Assembly: GCF_947496485.1 (NCBI RefSeq)
Contig: NZ_CANMCZ010000001.1
Coordinates: 305,596 to 369,595, forward strand
Direction: 5' to 3'
Source: an uncultured Winogradskyella sp.
GTDB taxonomy: Bacteria > Bacteroidota > Bacteroidia > Flavobacteriales > Flavobacteriaceae
Length of the DNA: 64,000 bases
A program made the position numbers and the translations under genes. Shown piece by piece: positions 1 to 7,703 of this stretch. The notes under the pieces are model-generated. The model searched no databases and was not told where the DNA came from. It saw only the letters and a list, made by a program, of their open reading frames with translations. Every line of letters starts with the position of its first letter. The stretch's first letter is position 1.

Positions 1-1
1 A

Positions 2-268
2 GGTATTATTCTATTATTAATTTCTAAACTTAGAAAAATAAAAAACACAGAAGGTTCATTCATAAGAGTACCTTTAAAAGATCGTGGCTTTACACGTTAT
101 ATCATTGGAGGTACAATTTTCGGATTAGGTTGGGCATTGGCAGGCGCATGTCCTGGGCCAATGTACATTTTAATTGGTACAGGAGCATTCTCCATTATTA
201 TAGTAATAATTGCTGCATTGTTTGGCACTTTTGTATATGGATTACTAAAAGATAAGCTACCTCATTAA
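2..268 (+). CDS. YeeE/YedE-type sulfur transporter, C-terminal part
   Basis: This is the 3' end of a gene that enters from the left edge; an open frame runs from base 2 to a TAA at 266-268. The visible 88 residues include a hydrophobic stretch with G-W-A-L-A-G-A-C-P-G-P, the Cys-containing signature of the YeeE/YedE (TsuA-like) sulfur transport family, followed by a last membrane segment. In the family the Cys handles thiosulfate or other sulfur species at the inner membrane. Bacteroidota often carry this as half-length proteins in pairs, so a partner may lie just outside. The stop is followed directly by the ATG of the TauE/SafE gene, so the two are probably one transcript. Family is fairly certain, substrate is inferred. 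Confidence 0.8.
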   Translation, partial: GIILLLISKLRKIKNTEGSFIRVPLKDRGFTRYIIGGTIFGLGWALAGACPGPMYILIGTGAFSIIIVIIAALFGTFVYGLLKDKLPH

Positions 269-1069
269 ATGGAACTCATTGAAATATTAGGATATATTGG
301 CGCATTAGTTGTTGGACTTGTATTAGGTCTAATAGGTGGAGGTGGTTCAATTTTAACAGTACCAATTATGGTTTATCTCATCGGATTAAACCCAATTGTT
401 GCCACAGCATATTCTTTATTTGTAGTTGGTATTACCTCAGTGTTTGGAGCTTTTCAAAATTATAGAAAAGGCCTCGTTGATGTAAAAACGGCAATTGTAT
501 TTGCAATTCCAGCGTTTATTGTTGTTTATCTTACTAGACGCTTTTTTGTTCCAATAATTCCTGATGTCGTTTTTAGTATCAACGATTTTGAAGTTACAAA
601 TAATATCTTCATTATGATATTCTTTGCTATTGTAATGCTTTTTGCAAGTTATTCTATGATTGTAGGCAGAAAAAATGTATCACCAACAGAAAAACAAGAC
701 TTAAAACACAATTATCCTGTAATTGCGTTTCAAGCTACAATAATTGGTGTTTTTTCTGGTATTGTTGGAGCTGGTGGCGGATTTCTAATTATTCCTACAC
801 TAGTTTTATTAGGAAATTTACCAATGAAAAAAGCAATAGGCACGTCACTCTTTGTAATTGCTGTAAATTCATTATTTGGTTTCCTTGGTGATTTATCTAA
901 TATTGATATTAATTGGATATTCCTTTTAACTTTCACTGGTATTTCGATTATAGGAATTCTAATTGGTAGTTATTTGTCTAAATTTATTACTGGAAAAAAA
1001 CTAAAAAAAGGATTTGGCTACTTTACTATTGTAATGGCTATTTACATTGTGTATAGAGAACTGTTTTAA
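269..1069 (+). CDS. TauE/SafE family sulfite/organosulfonate exporter-like permease
   Basis: A 266-residue integral membrane protein with the two-fold internal repeat typical of TauE/SafE permeases: a glycine-rich G-L-I-G-G-G-G-S motif near residues 20-27 and a second G-I-V-G-A-G-G-G near 164-171, each opening a group of membrane helices. Members move sulfur anions such as sulfite or sulfoacetate across the inner membrane. The ATG abuts the stop of the upstream YeeE-like gene, and a persulfide-metabolising enzyme follows 70 bases downstream, so the likely job here is export of sulfite or thiosulfate made during sulfide oxidation. Length is normal for the family. The substrate is inferred from context only. 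Confidence 0.88.
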   Translation: MELIEILGYIGALVVGLVLGLIGGGGSILTVPIMVYLIGLNPIVATAYSLFVVGITSVFGAFQNYRKGLVDVKTAIVFAIPAFIVVYLTRRFFVPIIPDVVFSINDFEVTNNIFIMIFFAIVMLFASYSMIVGRKNVSPTEKQDLKHNYPVIAFQATIIGVFSGIVGAGGGFLIIPTLVLLGNLPMKKAIGTSLFVIAVNSLFGFLGDLSNIDINWIFLLTFTGISIIGILIGSYLSKFITGKKLKKGFGYFTIVMAIYIVYRELF

Positions 1070-1076
1070 TACACTA

Positions 1077-1092
1077 AGTGACAAATATCACA
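1077..1092 (+). promoter_or_regulatory. Candidate Crp/Fnr-family operator upstream of the CstB-like gene
   Basis: The sequence reads A-GTGA-CAAATA-TCAC-A, two perfect inverted half sites GTGA/TCAC separated by six bases, the arrangement bound by Crp/Fnr-family regulators. It lies just after the TauE stop. Its centre is about 41 bases before the start expected from the -7 element at 1113-1120, the class II activator position. No regulator gene is visible in the window, so the binding protein is unknown. Confidence 0.4.
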
Positions 1093-1112
1093 TTTCAAAA
1101 AATGAAGTTTTG

Positions 1113-1120
1113 TAAATTTG
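1113..1120 (+). promoter_or_regulatory. Candidate -7 promoter element for the CstB-like gene
   Basis: TAAATTTG fits the Bacteroidota -7 consensus TAnnTTTG and ends 19 bases before the ATG at 1140. A clear -33 TTTG element at normal spacing is not seen, which would fit an activator-dependent promoter using the GTGA-N6-TCAC site just upstream. Confidence 0.4.
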
Positions 1121-1139
1121 CAATATAAATGAACTAAGA

Positions 1140-2546
1140 ATGAAAATTGAACAATTATATACAGGCTGTTTAGCACAGGGTGCTTATTATATAGAATCTG
1201 AAGGTGAAGTTGCTATTATTGATCCTCTTAGGGAAATCCAACAATACATCGATAAAGCTGAAGCTAACAATTCTAATATAAAATATATTCTAGAAACTCA
1301 TTTCCATGCTGATTTTGTTTCTGGTCATGTGGATTTAGCAAATAAAACTGGTGCGACAATCGTTTTTGGACCTGGTGCTTCTACAGAGTACGATATCCAT
1401 TCTGCGACGGATGGAGAGGAATTAAAACTTGGAAAGGTAACAATCAAAGTATTACATACTCCAGGCCATACACTAGAATCTGTCACATATCTATTAATTG
1501 ATGAAAACGGAAAAGATCATGCTATTTTTTCTGGTGACACGCTCTTTTTAGGTGATGTAGGAAGACCTGATTTAGCGATTAAATCAGATCTAACTAAGGA
1601 GGACTTAGCTGCAATGTTATTCGATTCACTTCGTAATAAGATCATGCCTTTAGCAGATGATGTTATTGTTTATCCTGCTCATGGTGCAGGTTCTGCTTGT
1701 GGAAAAAATCTAAGTAAAGAAACCATTGGTGTTTTAGGTGAGCAGAAAAAAACAAATTACGCCTTACGTGCAGATATGACAAAAGCTGAATTTGTAAAAG
1801 AAGTGTTAGATGGTATTACACCACCTCCACAGTATTTTGCAAAAAATGCAATGATGAATAAAATGGGTTATGATGCATTTGATACTGTTTTAAAGACCGG
1901 TAATATTCCTTTAAATCCGGAAGAATTTGAAGCTTTGGCAAATCATGAGTCAGCATTGGTTTTAGACGTTAGACCACAATCTGAATATGTAAAAGGTCAT
2001 ATTCCAAATTCTATTTTCATTGGTTTAAATGGTGATTTTGCACCTTGGGTAGGAGCATTAATCACTGATATAAAACAACCCATAGTTTTAGTTGTTCCTG
2101 AAGGAAAATCGGCTGAAGCCGTAACACGTCTCTCTCGTGTAGGTTATGATAACACACTTGGTTATCTCGAAGATGGAATTACTGCATGGGTTTCTGCTGG
2201 TAAAGAAATAGAAACTTTAAAATCTATTTCTGCTGAAGAATTTGCTGAAAAAGCCAAAACATCTAACATTAATATTTTAGATGTTCGTAAGGATGGTGAA
2301 TATACATCGTCTCATTTAGAAGAAGCTCAGCATCTATCATTAGGTTTTATTAATGACAAAATGAATGAATTAGATAAAGATAAGACCTACTACGTTCATT
2401 GTGCAGGCGGTTATCGTTCTGTTATTGCTGCTTCAATTTTAAAAGCTAGAGGTTTTGATAAACTCATAGATATTGCTGGCGGCTTTGGAGCCATTAAAAA
2501 GACAGATATGCCGACAACAGATTTTGTTTGTCCATCAACTTTATAA
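1140..2546 (+). CDS. Persulfide dioxygenase-rhodanese fusion (CstB-like MBL-fold enzyme)
   Basis: A 468-residue cytoplasmic enzyme. Residues 1-240 are a metallo-beta-lactamase fold with the ETHE1/persulfide dioxygenase signature H-F-H-A-D-F-V-S-G-H (His54, His56, Asp58, His63), a further His near 110 and F-S-G-D-T. Two rhodanese-like domains follow: the first (about 260-350) has no Cys at the active loop, while the second ends in H-C-A-G-G-Y-R-S with Cys421, a proper sulfurtransferase loop. This order (dioxygenase, inactive rhodanese-like, active rhodanese) is that of Staphylococcus CstB, which oxidises persulfide to sulfite and combines it to thiosulfate. It sits between sulfur permeases and small sulfur/metal proteins, supporting a sulfide detoxification role. 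Exact products are inferred. Confidence 0.88.
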   Translation: MKIEQLYTGCLAQGAYYIESEGEVAIIDPLREIQQYIDKAEANNSNIKYILETHFHADFVSGHVDLANKTGATIVFGPGASTEYDIHSATDGEELKLGKVTIKVLHTPGHTLESVTYLLIDENGKDHAIFSGDTLFLGDVGRPDLAIKSDLTKEDLAAMLFDSLRNKIMPLADDVIVYPAHGAGSACGKNLSKETIGVLGEQKKTNYALRADMTKAEFVKEVLDGITPPPQYFAKNAMMNKMGYDAFDTVLKTGNIPLNPEEFEALANHESALVLDVRPQSEYVKGHIPNSIFIGLNGDFAPWVGALITDIKQPIVLVVPEGKSAEAVTRLSRVGYDNTLGYLEDGITAWVSAGKEIETLKSISAEEFAEKAKTSNINILDVRKDGEYTSSHLEEAQHLSLGFINDKMNELDKDKTYYVHCAGGYRSVIAASILKARGFDKLIDIAGGFGAIKKTDMPTTDFVCPSTL

Positions 2547-2557
2547 ATTCAAACATT

Positions 2558-2764
2558 ATGAAAAAAAACATGAGTAATTTAGACAAAGGTGTTCGTATCC
2601 TTATCGCTGCGGCAGTAGCTTTATTATATTATTTTGATGTTATTGAAGGAACATTAGCTTATGTATTAATGGCTGTTGCCATTATTTTGTTAATTACAAG
2701 CCTTATAAATTTCTGCCCACTTTACAGAATTTTTGGAATTAGTACTTGTAAAATAAAAGGATAA
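2558..2764 (+). CDS. YgaP-like small transmembrane protein (DUF2892)
   Basis: A 68-residue protein with the N-D-K-G-like start of DUF2892 (here S-N-L-D-K-G-V-R) and two membrane helices at about residues 12-28 and 34-52, ending with a short Cys-containing tail (F-C-P-L-Y and S-T-C). The family corresponds to the membrane part of YgaP-type rhodaneses and often sits beside sulfurtransferases. I chose the ATG at 2558, 11 bases after the upstream stop; an in-frame TTG at 2528 would overlap the CstB-like gene and adds residues not typical of the family. Its direct linkage to the persulfide enzyme suggests a role in the same sulfur pathway. Function is not established. Confidence 0.8.
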   Translation: MKKNMSNLDKGVRILIAAAVALLYYFDVIEGTLAYVLMAVAIILLITSLINFCPLYRIFGISTCKIKG

Positions 2765-2767
2765 TTT

Positions 2768-3037
2768 GTGCAAACTACTATTCAAATACAGAATTTAAAA
2801 TGTCATGGTTGTGCTAATACCATAGTAACTAAATTATCGAAGTTAAATGGTATCTCTGAAGTTGTTGTTAATAATGAAAGTGATGAAGTCAGTTTTGATT
2901 ATCATACAGCAACACAATTTGAATTGGCAAAAAAGAAATTATCAGAGTTAGGTTACCCTATAACAGATCAAGTAAATTCATTTTCTAAAAAAGCAAAGTC
3001 TTTTGTGAGTTGTGCAGTAGGAAGAATTACGAAATAA
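2768..3037 (+). CDS. Heavy-metal-associated (HMA) domain protein
   Basis: An 89-residue protein whose first 65 residues form a ferredoxin-like HMA domain. It carries a shortened metal motif K-C-H-G-C-A-N (Cys13 and Cys16) instead of the usual G-M-x-C-x-x-C. Such proteins are small copper or other soft-metal chaperones in the cytoplasm. The tail ends with a further Cys in a basic stretch. The start is a GTG at 2768, three bases after the YgaP-like stop; no in-frame ATG would keep the first beta strand. Being last in the sulfur cluster, it may bind metal or carry persulfide sulfur; this is inference. Confidence 0.8.
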   Translation: MQTTIQIQNLKCHGCANTIVTKLSKLNGISEVVVNNESDEVSFDYHTATQFELAKKKLSELGYPITDQVNSFSKKAKSFVSCAVGRITK

Positions 3038-3090
3038 ATTATCTAGTACTAGATTCTTAAACTTCTGAAACTGAGTTATAATTTAATGCA

Positions 3091-3363
3091 TTAAACTATC
3101 TCAGCACTAAGACCTGCCTGTAAAAGCTTGGAACATCTTGGTTCTAAATCATCATAAGAACCTGTTTTTACTGTACACTTTCCTTTATAATGTACTAATA
3201 ATGCACATTGCTCTGCTTGTTCTGGCACATGGTCACATGCATAAATTAACGTATCAATAACGTGATCGAATGTATTGACATCGTCATTAAATAACACAAT
3301 TTCATTTTGCTTTAGTACTTCTTCGTCAAGAAGTAACTCTTCGGAATGTTTTTCTTTTGTCAT
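3091..3363 (-). CDS. clpS: ATP-dependent Clp protease adaptor ClpS
   Basis: A 90-residue protein matching the ClpS core: a flexible acidic N-terminus, then V-L-F-N-D-D-V-N-T-F-D-H-V at residues 23-35 (the N-D-x-x-T/N-x pattern that caps the N-degron pocket), A-C-D-H-V and A-L-L-V-H-Y-K-G. ClpS docks on the ClpA/ClpC N-domain and delivers proteins with destabilising N-terminal residues to ClpAP/ClpCP. Length is normal. It is convergent with the sulfur cluster and stands alone, with about 310 bases of apparently non-coding DNA upstream. Confidence 0.93.
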   Translation of the reverse strand: MTKEKHSEELLLDEEVLKQNEIVLFNDDVNTFDHVIDTLIYACDHVPEQAEQCALLVHYKGKCTVKTGSYDDLEPRCSKLLQAGLSAEIV

Positions 3364-3674
3364 CGTTTTAACGGATTTGAGGAATCTCGGTTAATACTTC
3401 ACTTTATCAAAATTAATAAGGTTATCTTGAAAAAGCTCTACTAATTTAAAAATTTTAACGTAACCCTTTGCTCTTTTTGTATAGATATCGTCAATTTTAA
3501 CATCTGTTTATCAAATTTTGAATTAATTAGTAGGAATTCATTTTCATATATCAGCCTCATACTTGGTGGTATCAAAAATGGGTAAAAATAAATGGGCTGT
3601 CTAAATAAATTTAAACAGCCCATTATAAATTAATTTATTAGAAAAAAGATTTGTTTTCTAATAATGCGTATGTC
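3364..3674. other. Non-coding interval between clpS and the metalloprotease gene
   Basis: This 311-base stretch has no convincing gene. A 60-codon frame on the - strand (3441-3623) runs through the terminator hairpin of the neighbouring protease gene and has no recognisable sequence. The region should hold the clpS promoter near 3364-3430, but I see no clear TAnnTTTG element there. The only definite structure is the hairpin at 3591-3624. Confidence 0.5.
3591..3624 (-). terminator. Hairpin terminator after the HEIGH metalloprotease gene
   Basis: AATGGGCTGT at 3591-3600 pairs perfectly with ACAGCCCATT at 3615-3624 around a 14-base AT-rich loop. On the - strand the stem is followed by a T-rich run, and the hairpin begins about 50 bases beyond the protease stop, the layout of an intrinsic terminator. 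Confidence 0.7.
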
Positions 3675-4709
3675 TTAACAAGAACCTAGAAAAGTCCAAC
3701 CTCCACTTACACGTTCATATAAATTACCAAAATAAGTGACACGAGAACCAATAGGATAACTTACACCACTTTGCCACTCTGAAACGCCGTCACAAGGACT
3801 TGTGCTAGCTGGATACATAGCCAATAAAGCCGTAACGTCATTACCGTTAAAGTTTCCACTTACACTTGTAGAGAAACACGCTTGCATTACAGATGATAAA
3901 TCTCTGCCTGTAGGTGTCCCAGATATATGCACTGCGCCATCAGCCCCACTTCCTTCATTTCCTTGAGCAGATGATGGACAGCTTAAACGATCGAACCAAT
4001 CTGAATGTCGGAAACCAATTGAGTGACCTATTTCATGCGTAATAACATGTTCATTTACATTAGTTGAAAATTGCTCTATACCATATATCTGAACAAATTT
4101 ATTTGGTTGCCCACTAGAATTAGGGAAACCTGCAACTCCTCCTGTACCTCCAGGATTATTAACTGAATTGTCATATACAACCATATCTGCTGCTTGGTAA
4201 TTAGTTCCAAACGTTAGATTAAACTGTAAAGTCATATTGTTAATGTTATTATAGTTAGCAACTGCTCTAGTTAAAGCTGTACGTGCTTTATTAGATAATG
4301 CTTGACTACCACCTGTATAACCCAAAATGTTTATGGTTTGGTTATTACCTGTCACTAGATTGAAGGTTCTGTATTGTTTTGTACCAATGGCACTAGCCTC
4401 AATGAGCTTATCCAATTCTTTTTGAGTGAAGACAATATCACTTCCTATATAAATTCGTTCTTCGACCGAACCATCTGGCAAATGGAAATCGCCTTTAGAA
4501 ACCAAACCTACATCAATATCTAAAGTTTTTATTGAATTTAATAAATCGGTATCAGTTACTAGGACTCTGTTCCCTAACTGGTTCATGTTTATAGTGACAT
4601 CCTCCTCAAAATTTGCAATTTCATCTTCAACGTTTTCCTTTTCACAAGCTGTGAATATAAGTGCAAATACAGATAAGGCAAATGCCCAATATTTAATTGT
4701 TACTTTCAT
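3675..4709 (-). CDS. HEIGH-motif zinc metalloprotease lipoprotein (M57-like) with C-terminal carbohydrate-binding-like module
   Basis: A 344-residue lipoprotein: signal peptide ending at lipobox F-T-A-C (Cys22), then a propeptide-like region. A metallopeptidase domain follows with H-E-I-G-H-S-I-G-F-R-H-S-D around residues 222-234, the 'dual-action HEIGH' (M57) signature with three His zinc ligands and the catalytic Glu. The last 40 residues (about 305-344) read W-Q-S-G-V-S-Y-P-I-G-S-R-V-T-Y-x-G-N-L-Y-E, like a CBM5/12 chitin-binding module, and are flanked by two Cys. It is probably surface- or periplasm-exposed. It has its own terminator and a candidate promoter about 125 bases upstream, so it seems monocistronic. 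The natural substrate is unknown. Confidence 0.85.
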   Translation of the reverse strand: MKVTIKYWAFALSVFALIFTACEKENVEDEIANFEEDVTINMNQLGNRVLVTDTDLLNSIKTLDIDVGLVSKGDFHLPDGSVEERIYIGSDIVFTQKELDKLIEASAIGTKQYRTFNLVTGNNQTINILGYTGGSQALSNKARTALTRAVANYNNINNMTLQFNLTFGTNYQAADMVVYDNSVNNPGGTGGVAGFPNSSGQPNKFVQIYGIEQFSTNVNEHVITHEIGHSIGFRHSDWFDRLSCPSSAQGNEGSGADGAVHISGTPTGRDLSSVMQACFSTSVSGNFNGNDVTALLAMYPASTSPCDGVSEWQSGVSYPIGSRVTYFGNLYERVSGGWTFLGSC

Positions 4710-4833
4710 TTTTAAATGTGTTAAATTAATGATTTGTTTAAATCGCTTACGTAAACAAGGGCGTAAAAAATTGGAGCAAACTATAAGATATAGCTCACCT
4801 AAAAAATCTACAATTAAATAATATTATTTGTAT

Positions 4834-4841
4834 CAAATATA
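4834..4841 (-). promoter_or_regulatory. Candidate -7 promoter element for the metalloprotease gene
   Basis: On the - strand this reads TATATTTG, matching TAnnTTTG. It lies about 125 bases before the ATG, which would leave a long 5' leader, and no clear -33 partner is seen. The rest of 4710-4952 is AT-rich with no gene. Confidence 0.25.
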
Positions 4842-4952
4842 CATTGAATAAATAAGTTTGAATTGCGGAAAAACCGTAAATATTTAATTAATTATGTTAA
4901 ATTATCATAATTAATTATGAATTATTCAGTATTGTTGAATAAAAAATGAAAA

Positions 4953-5792
4953 TTAATCAACAATGAACTTTACAGCTAGCCATCTGTTTTTTAGAATTTT
5001 ATCAATAAAAACCAATTGATTATCGGCACATTTAGAACTTATAATTTCTAAATCTTCTTCATAAAAACCACTCAAAAATAGTGTACCGTTCTTATTTAAA
5101 TGGTTTGAATAGACAGGTATATCTGCTATGAGTATATTTCTATTAATATTAGCAATAATGATATCATATTTTTGATTTTTCAGAATTGAACTATCCCCTT
5201 CAAAAACAGAAACTAATTTACAATTATTGCGCTCAACATTTTCTAAACTATTAAGATAACACCAATTGTCAATGTCTATGGCATCTATTTTTGCCGCACC
5301 AACCTTCTCCGCTAAAATTGCCAAAACACCTGTACCACAACCCATATCCAAAACTGATTTGCCTATAAAGTCATTTTTTAGAATATGCTGAATCATCATA
5401 TGTGTAGTTTCATGATGTCCTGTACCAAAACTCATTTTTGGCTCAATAATTAAATCGTATTTAGTATCTGGCTTGTCATGAAATGGTGCTCGTACACTTA
5501 CCAAATCATCAACCACAATGGGATTAAAGTTCTTTTCCCATTCTTCATTCCAATTGGTCTGTTCTATCTCACTAAATATATATGAGATCTCAAATTCATC
5601 AGAACTAAGAATTTGTATATCTTCTAAAATATCTTCTTTCCATTCTTCTTTTTGGATGTAAGCCTCAACTCCTTCTTCACTTTCAACAAAACTTTCAAAA
5701 CCTACATAACCCAATTCCGCAATTAAGATTTCAGTTCCAGGTTGCAGTGGTTCTACACTAAAATTGTAAGCTATATATGATGTATTATGCAT
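4953..5792 (-). CDS. prmA: Ribosomal protein L11 methyltransferase
   Basis: A 279-residue class I SAM-dependent methyltransferase. The N-terminal substrate-recognition domain (about 1-95, with N-W-N-E-E-W) is followed by F-G-T-G-H-H-E-T-T (about 124-132), then the SAM-binding V-L-D-M-G-C-G-T-G-V-L-A-I-L-A (about 144-158) and I-I-A-N-I-N-R-N (the N-I/P-x-x motif). This is the PrmA arrangement; the enzyme trimethylates ribosomal protein L11. The ATG lies two bases after the tpiA stop, so tpiA and prmA are co-transcribed, a common flavobacterial pairing. Length is close to the family norm. Confidence 0.93.
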   Translation of the reverse strand: MHNTSYIAYNFSVEPLQPGTEILIAELGYVGFESFVESEEGVEAYIQKEEWKEDILEDIQILSSDEFEISYIFSEIEQTNWNEEWEKNFNPIVVDDLVSVRAPFHDKPDTKYDLIIEPKMSFGTGHHETTHMMIQHILKNDFIGKSVLDMGCGTGVLAILAEKVGAAKIDAIDIDNWCYLNSLENVERNNCKLVSVFEGDSSILKNQKYDIIIANINRNILIADIPVYSNHLNKNGTLFLSGFYEEDLEIISSKCADNQLVFIDKILKNRWLAVKFIVD

Positions 5793-5794
5793 TT

Positions 5795-6544
5795 CTAAAA
5801 TGCATTAACAATAGCAAAGAAATCTTCTGCTTTTAATGATGCGCCACCAATTAATCCACCATCAACATCTGGCTTACCAAATATCTCTTTAGCGTTTACT
5901 GGTTTTACACTTCCTCCATAAAGGATGGTCATATCGTCTGATACTTGATTACCATATTTGTTATTTAATGTTTTTCTGATAAAGGCATGCATATCCTGGG
6001 CTTGCTCTGGGCTTGCAGTTTCACCAGTCCCAATTGCCCAAACTGGTTCATAAGCTAATACAATATTTTTGAATGCATCTACACCTAAATGAAACAATGC
6101 GTTTTTGATCTGACTTTCAACAACAGCTTCTTCATTTCCTGCTTTTCTATCCGCTAGTTCTTCTCCAAAACAAAAAATAACTCGCATGTCATTTGCTAAT
6201 GCGGCATCTACTTTTTTGGCAAGTAATTCATCAGTTTCATTAAAATAAGCTCTGCGTTCGCTATGCCCAAGAATCACAGTTTTAATTCCTATGCTTTTCA
6301 ACATACTAGCACTAACTTCGCCTGTGTAGGCTCCATTTTCTGCGAAGTGCATGTTTTGAGCAACGACTTCAATATCCTCTTGCCTTAAAGACTGAAAAGC
6401 ATGCCATAAATTTGTAAAGGTTGGTGCAATCATTACCTCTGCGTCTGAAGTTTTAGCCTGACTTTTCAATTCTGATATCAGCGTTTCTGTTTGCGCTAAG
6501 TCGTTGTTCATTTTCCAGTTTCCGGCTACTATATTTTTTCTCAT
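5795..6544 (-). CDS. tpiA: Triosephosphate isomerase
   Basis: A 249-residue TIM barrel with all catalytic landmarks: N-W-K-M-N near the start (catalytic Lys11), G-H-S-E-R-R (catalytic His, about residue 96), A-Y-E-P-V-W-A-I-G-T-G (catalytic Glu, about 168, plus the start of loop 6) and the phosphate-binding Y-G-G-S-V. It interconverts DHAP and glyceraldehyde-3-phosphate in the cytoplasm. DHAP from the rhamnose pathway further right would pass through it, though the two loci are separate. It is upstream of and coupled to prmA. Confidence 0.97.
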   Translation of the reverse strand: MRKNIVAGNWKMNNDLAQTETLISELKSQAKTSDAEVMIAPTFTNLWHAFQSLRQEDIEVVAQNMHFAENGAYTGEVSASMLKSIGIKTVILGHSERRAYFNETDELLAKKVDAALANDMRVIFCFGEELADRKAGNEEAVVESQIKNALFHLGVDAFKNIVLAYEPVWAIGTGETASPEQAQDMHAFIRKTLNNKYGNQVSDDMTILYGGSVKPVNAKEIFGKPDVDGGLIGGASLKAEDFFAIVNAF

Positions 6545-6628
6545 AATGTGTATCGATTGAATTCTTAATTAACATTACAAAAATAAAACAATAAAGAAGA
6601 AAGCTCGTAGATAAATGTAATGTAATTA

Positions 6629-7702
6629 TTAAGACAGCTTAACACGTGGATCTAACCAAGCATAAATAATATCTACGAGGATATTAATCGTAATAAAAAC
6701 AATAGCAATTACTAAAACGGCTCCCATTATTACGGGTAAGTCTAAGGTGTTTAAAGAATTAACGATTTCTTTGCCTAAACCATTCCAACCAAAAATGTAT
6801 TCTACAAAAACTGCCCCTGCTAACATCGAGGCAAACCATCCTGAAATAGCAGTTACAACAGGATTTAATGCGTTTTTAACAGCATGATTTTTTATAACTT
6901 GAAATTCACTTAAACCTTTTGCTCTTGCTGTTCTAATATAATCCTGATTCATTACTTCTAGTAATGAGTTTCGCATTAATTGAATCACTACTGCTAATGG
7001 TCTTATACCTAAAACAATTGCAGGTAGAATTAAGTTCTTCCACTTAATGGTCATCTTTTCACCAAAATCATCAAGCTCGTATAAACTACCTGTCATTTCT
7101 AAATTGGTGTATTTGTGCAATACAAATCCAAATAGCCATGCAAATAAAATAGCACTAAAAAAAGAAGGCACACTCATACCAAACGTACTTAATATTTGAA
7201 TCGTTTTATCTATCCAGGTATCTTTATATAGTGCAGAAGTAATTCCGAATACAATACCCAGAATAATTGCAATGATAATTGCAGAAACAGCTAAAACAAA
7301 GGTGTTTGGTATGGTTTCACCAATAATTTCAGTTACTTTTTTGCCTTGCTTTGTAAAAGACTCTCTTAAATAAGGGAACTTAACAACTGTAGTCGTATTT
7401 TCTGTACTAAACAATTTTGTAGCAGAATATTTACTTGTACTTAAATATGTGTAATCCTTTGATGTGTTTGAATGAAACGAAATTGGCGATAGGTCATTTA
7501 AGTAATATAAAAACTGCGTTCCGATTGGCTTATCAAAACCATATTTCTGCTTTACAGCTTTGACCTGCTCAGCTGTTTGATTTTGTCCAAGCATCATTTT
7601 TGCCGGATCTCCAAGTTTATTGAATAAAAAGAATATAACTGTGATGACACCAAGTAAGGTGATAAAGGCATAGAGCAGCTTATTTACGAGATATCTAAAC
7701 AA
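6629..7702 (-). CDS. ABC transporter permease, DppB/OppB type
   Basis: A 357-residue inner-membrane permease. The N-terminus reads M-F-R-Y-L-V-N-K-L-L with a first helix, then a long extracytoplasmic loop (about 35-130). Five further helices make the binding-protein-dependent transport fold with the EAA-like loop R-T-A-R-A-K-G-L-S near residue 255. The family imports oligopeptides or nickel. The start is a TTG one base after the upstream stop; no ATG is available without losing the first helix. No ATPase or binding-protein gene is adjacent, so its partners must be encoded elsewhere. The periplasmic loop is longer than in Escherichia coli DppB. Confidence 0.85.
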   Translation of the reverse strand: MFRYLVNKLLYAFITLLGVITVIFFLFNKLGDPAKMMLGQNQTAEQVKAVKQKYGFDKPIGTQFLYYLNDLSPISFHSNTSKDYTYLSTSKYSATKLFSTENTTTVVKFPYLRESFTKQGKKVTEIIGETIPNTFVLAVSAIIIAIILGIVFGITSALYKDTWIDKTIQILSTFGMSVPSFFSAILFAWLFGFVLHKYTNLEMTGSLYELDDFGEKMTIKWKNLILPAIVLGIRPLAVVIQLMRNSLLEVMNQDYIRTARAKGLSEFQVIKNHAVKNALNPVVTAISGWFASMLAGAVFVEYIFGWNGLGKEIVNSLNTLDLPVIMGAVLVIAIVFITINILVDIIYAWLDPRVKLS

Positions 7703-7703
7703 A

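Noticed and set aside
3041..3054. ATCTAGTACTAGAT perfect palindrome between the HMA gene and clpS
   Set aside because: Too tight to make a strong terminator (five base pairs over a four-base loop) and there is no T-run; could be chance in AT-rich DNA.
3441..3623. 60-codon frame on the - strand
   Set aside because: It runs through the terminator hairpin of the neighbouring gene and has no recognisable sequence or start context.
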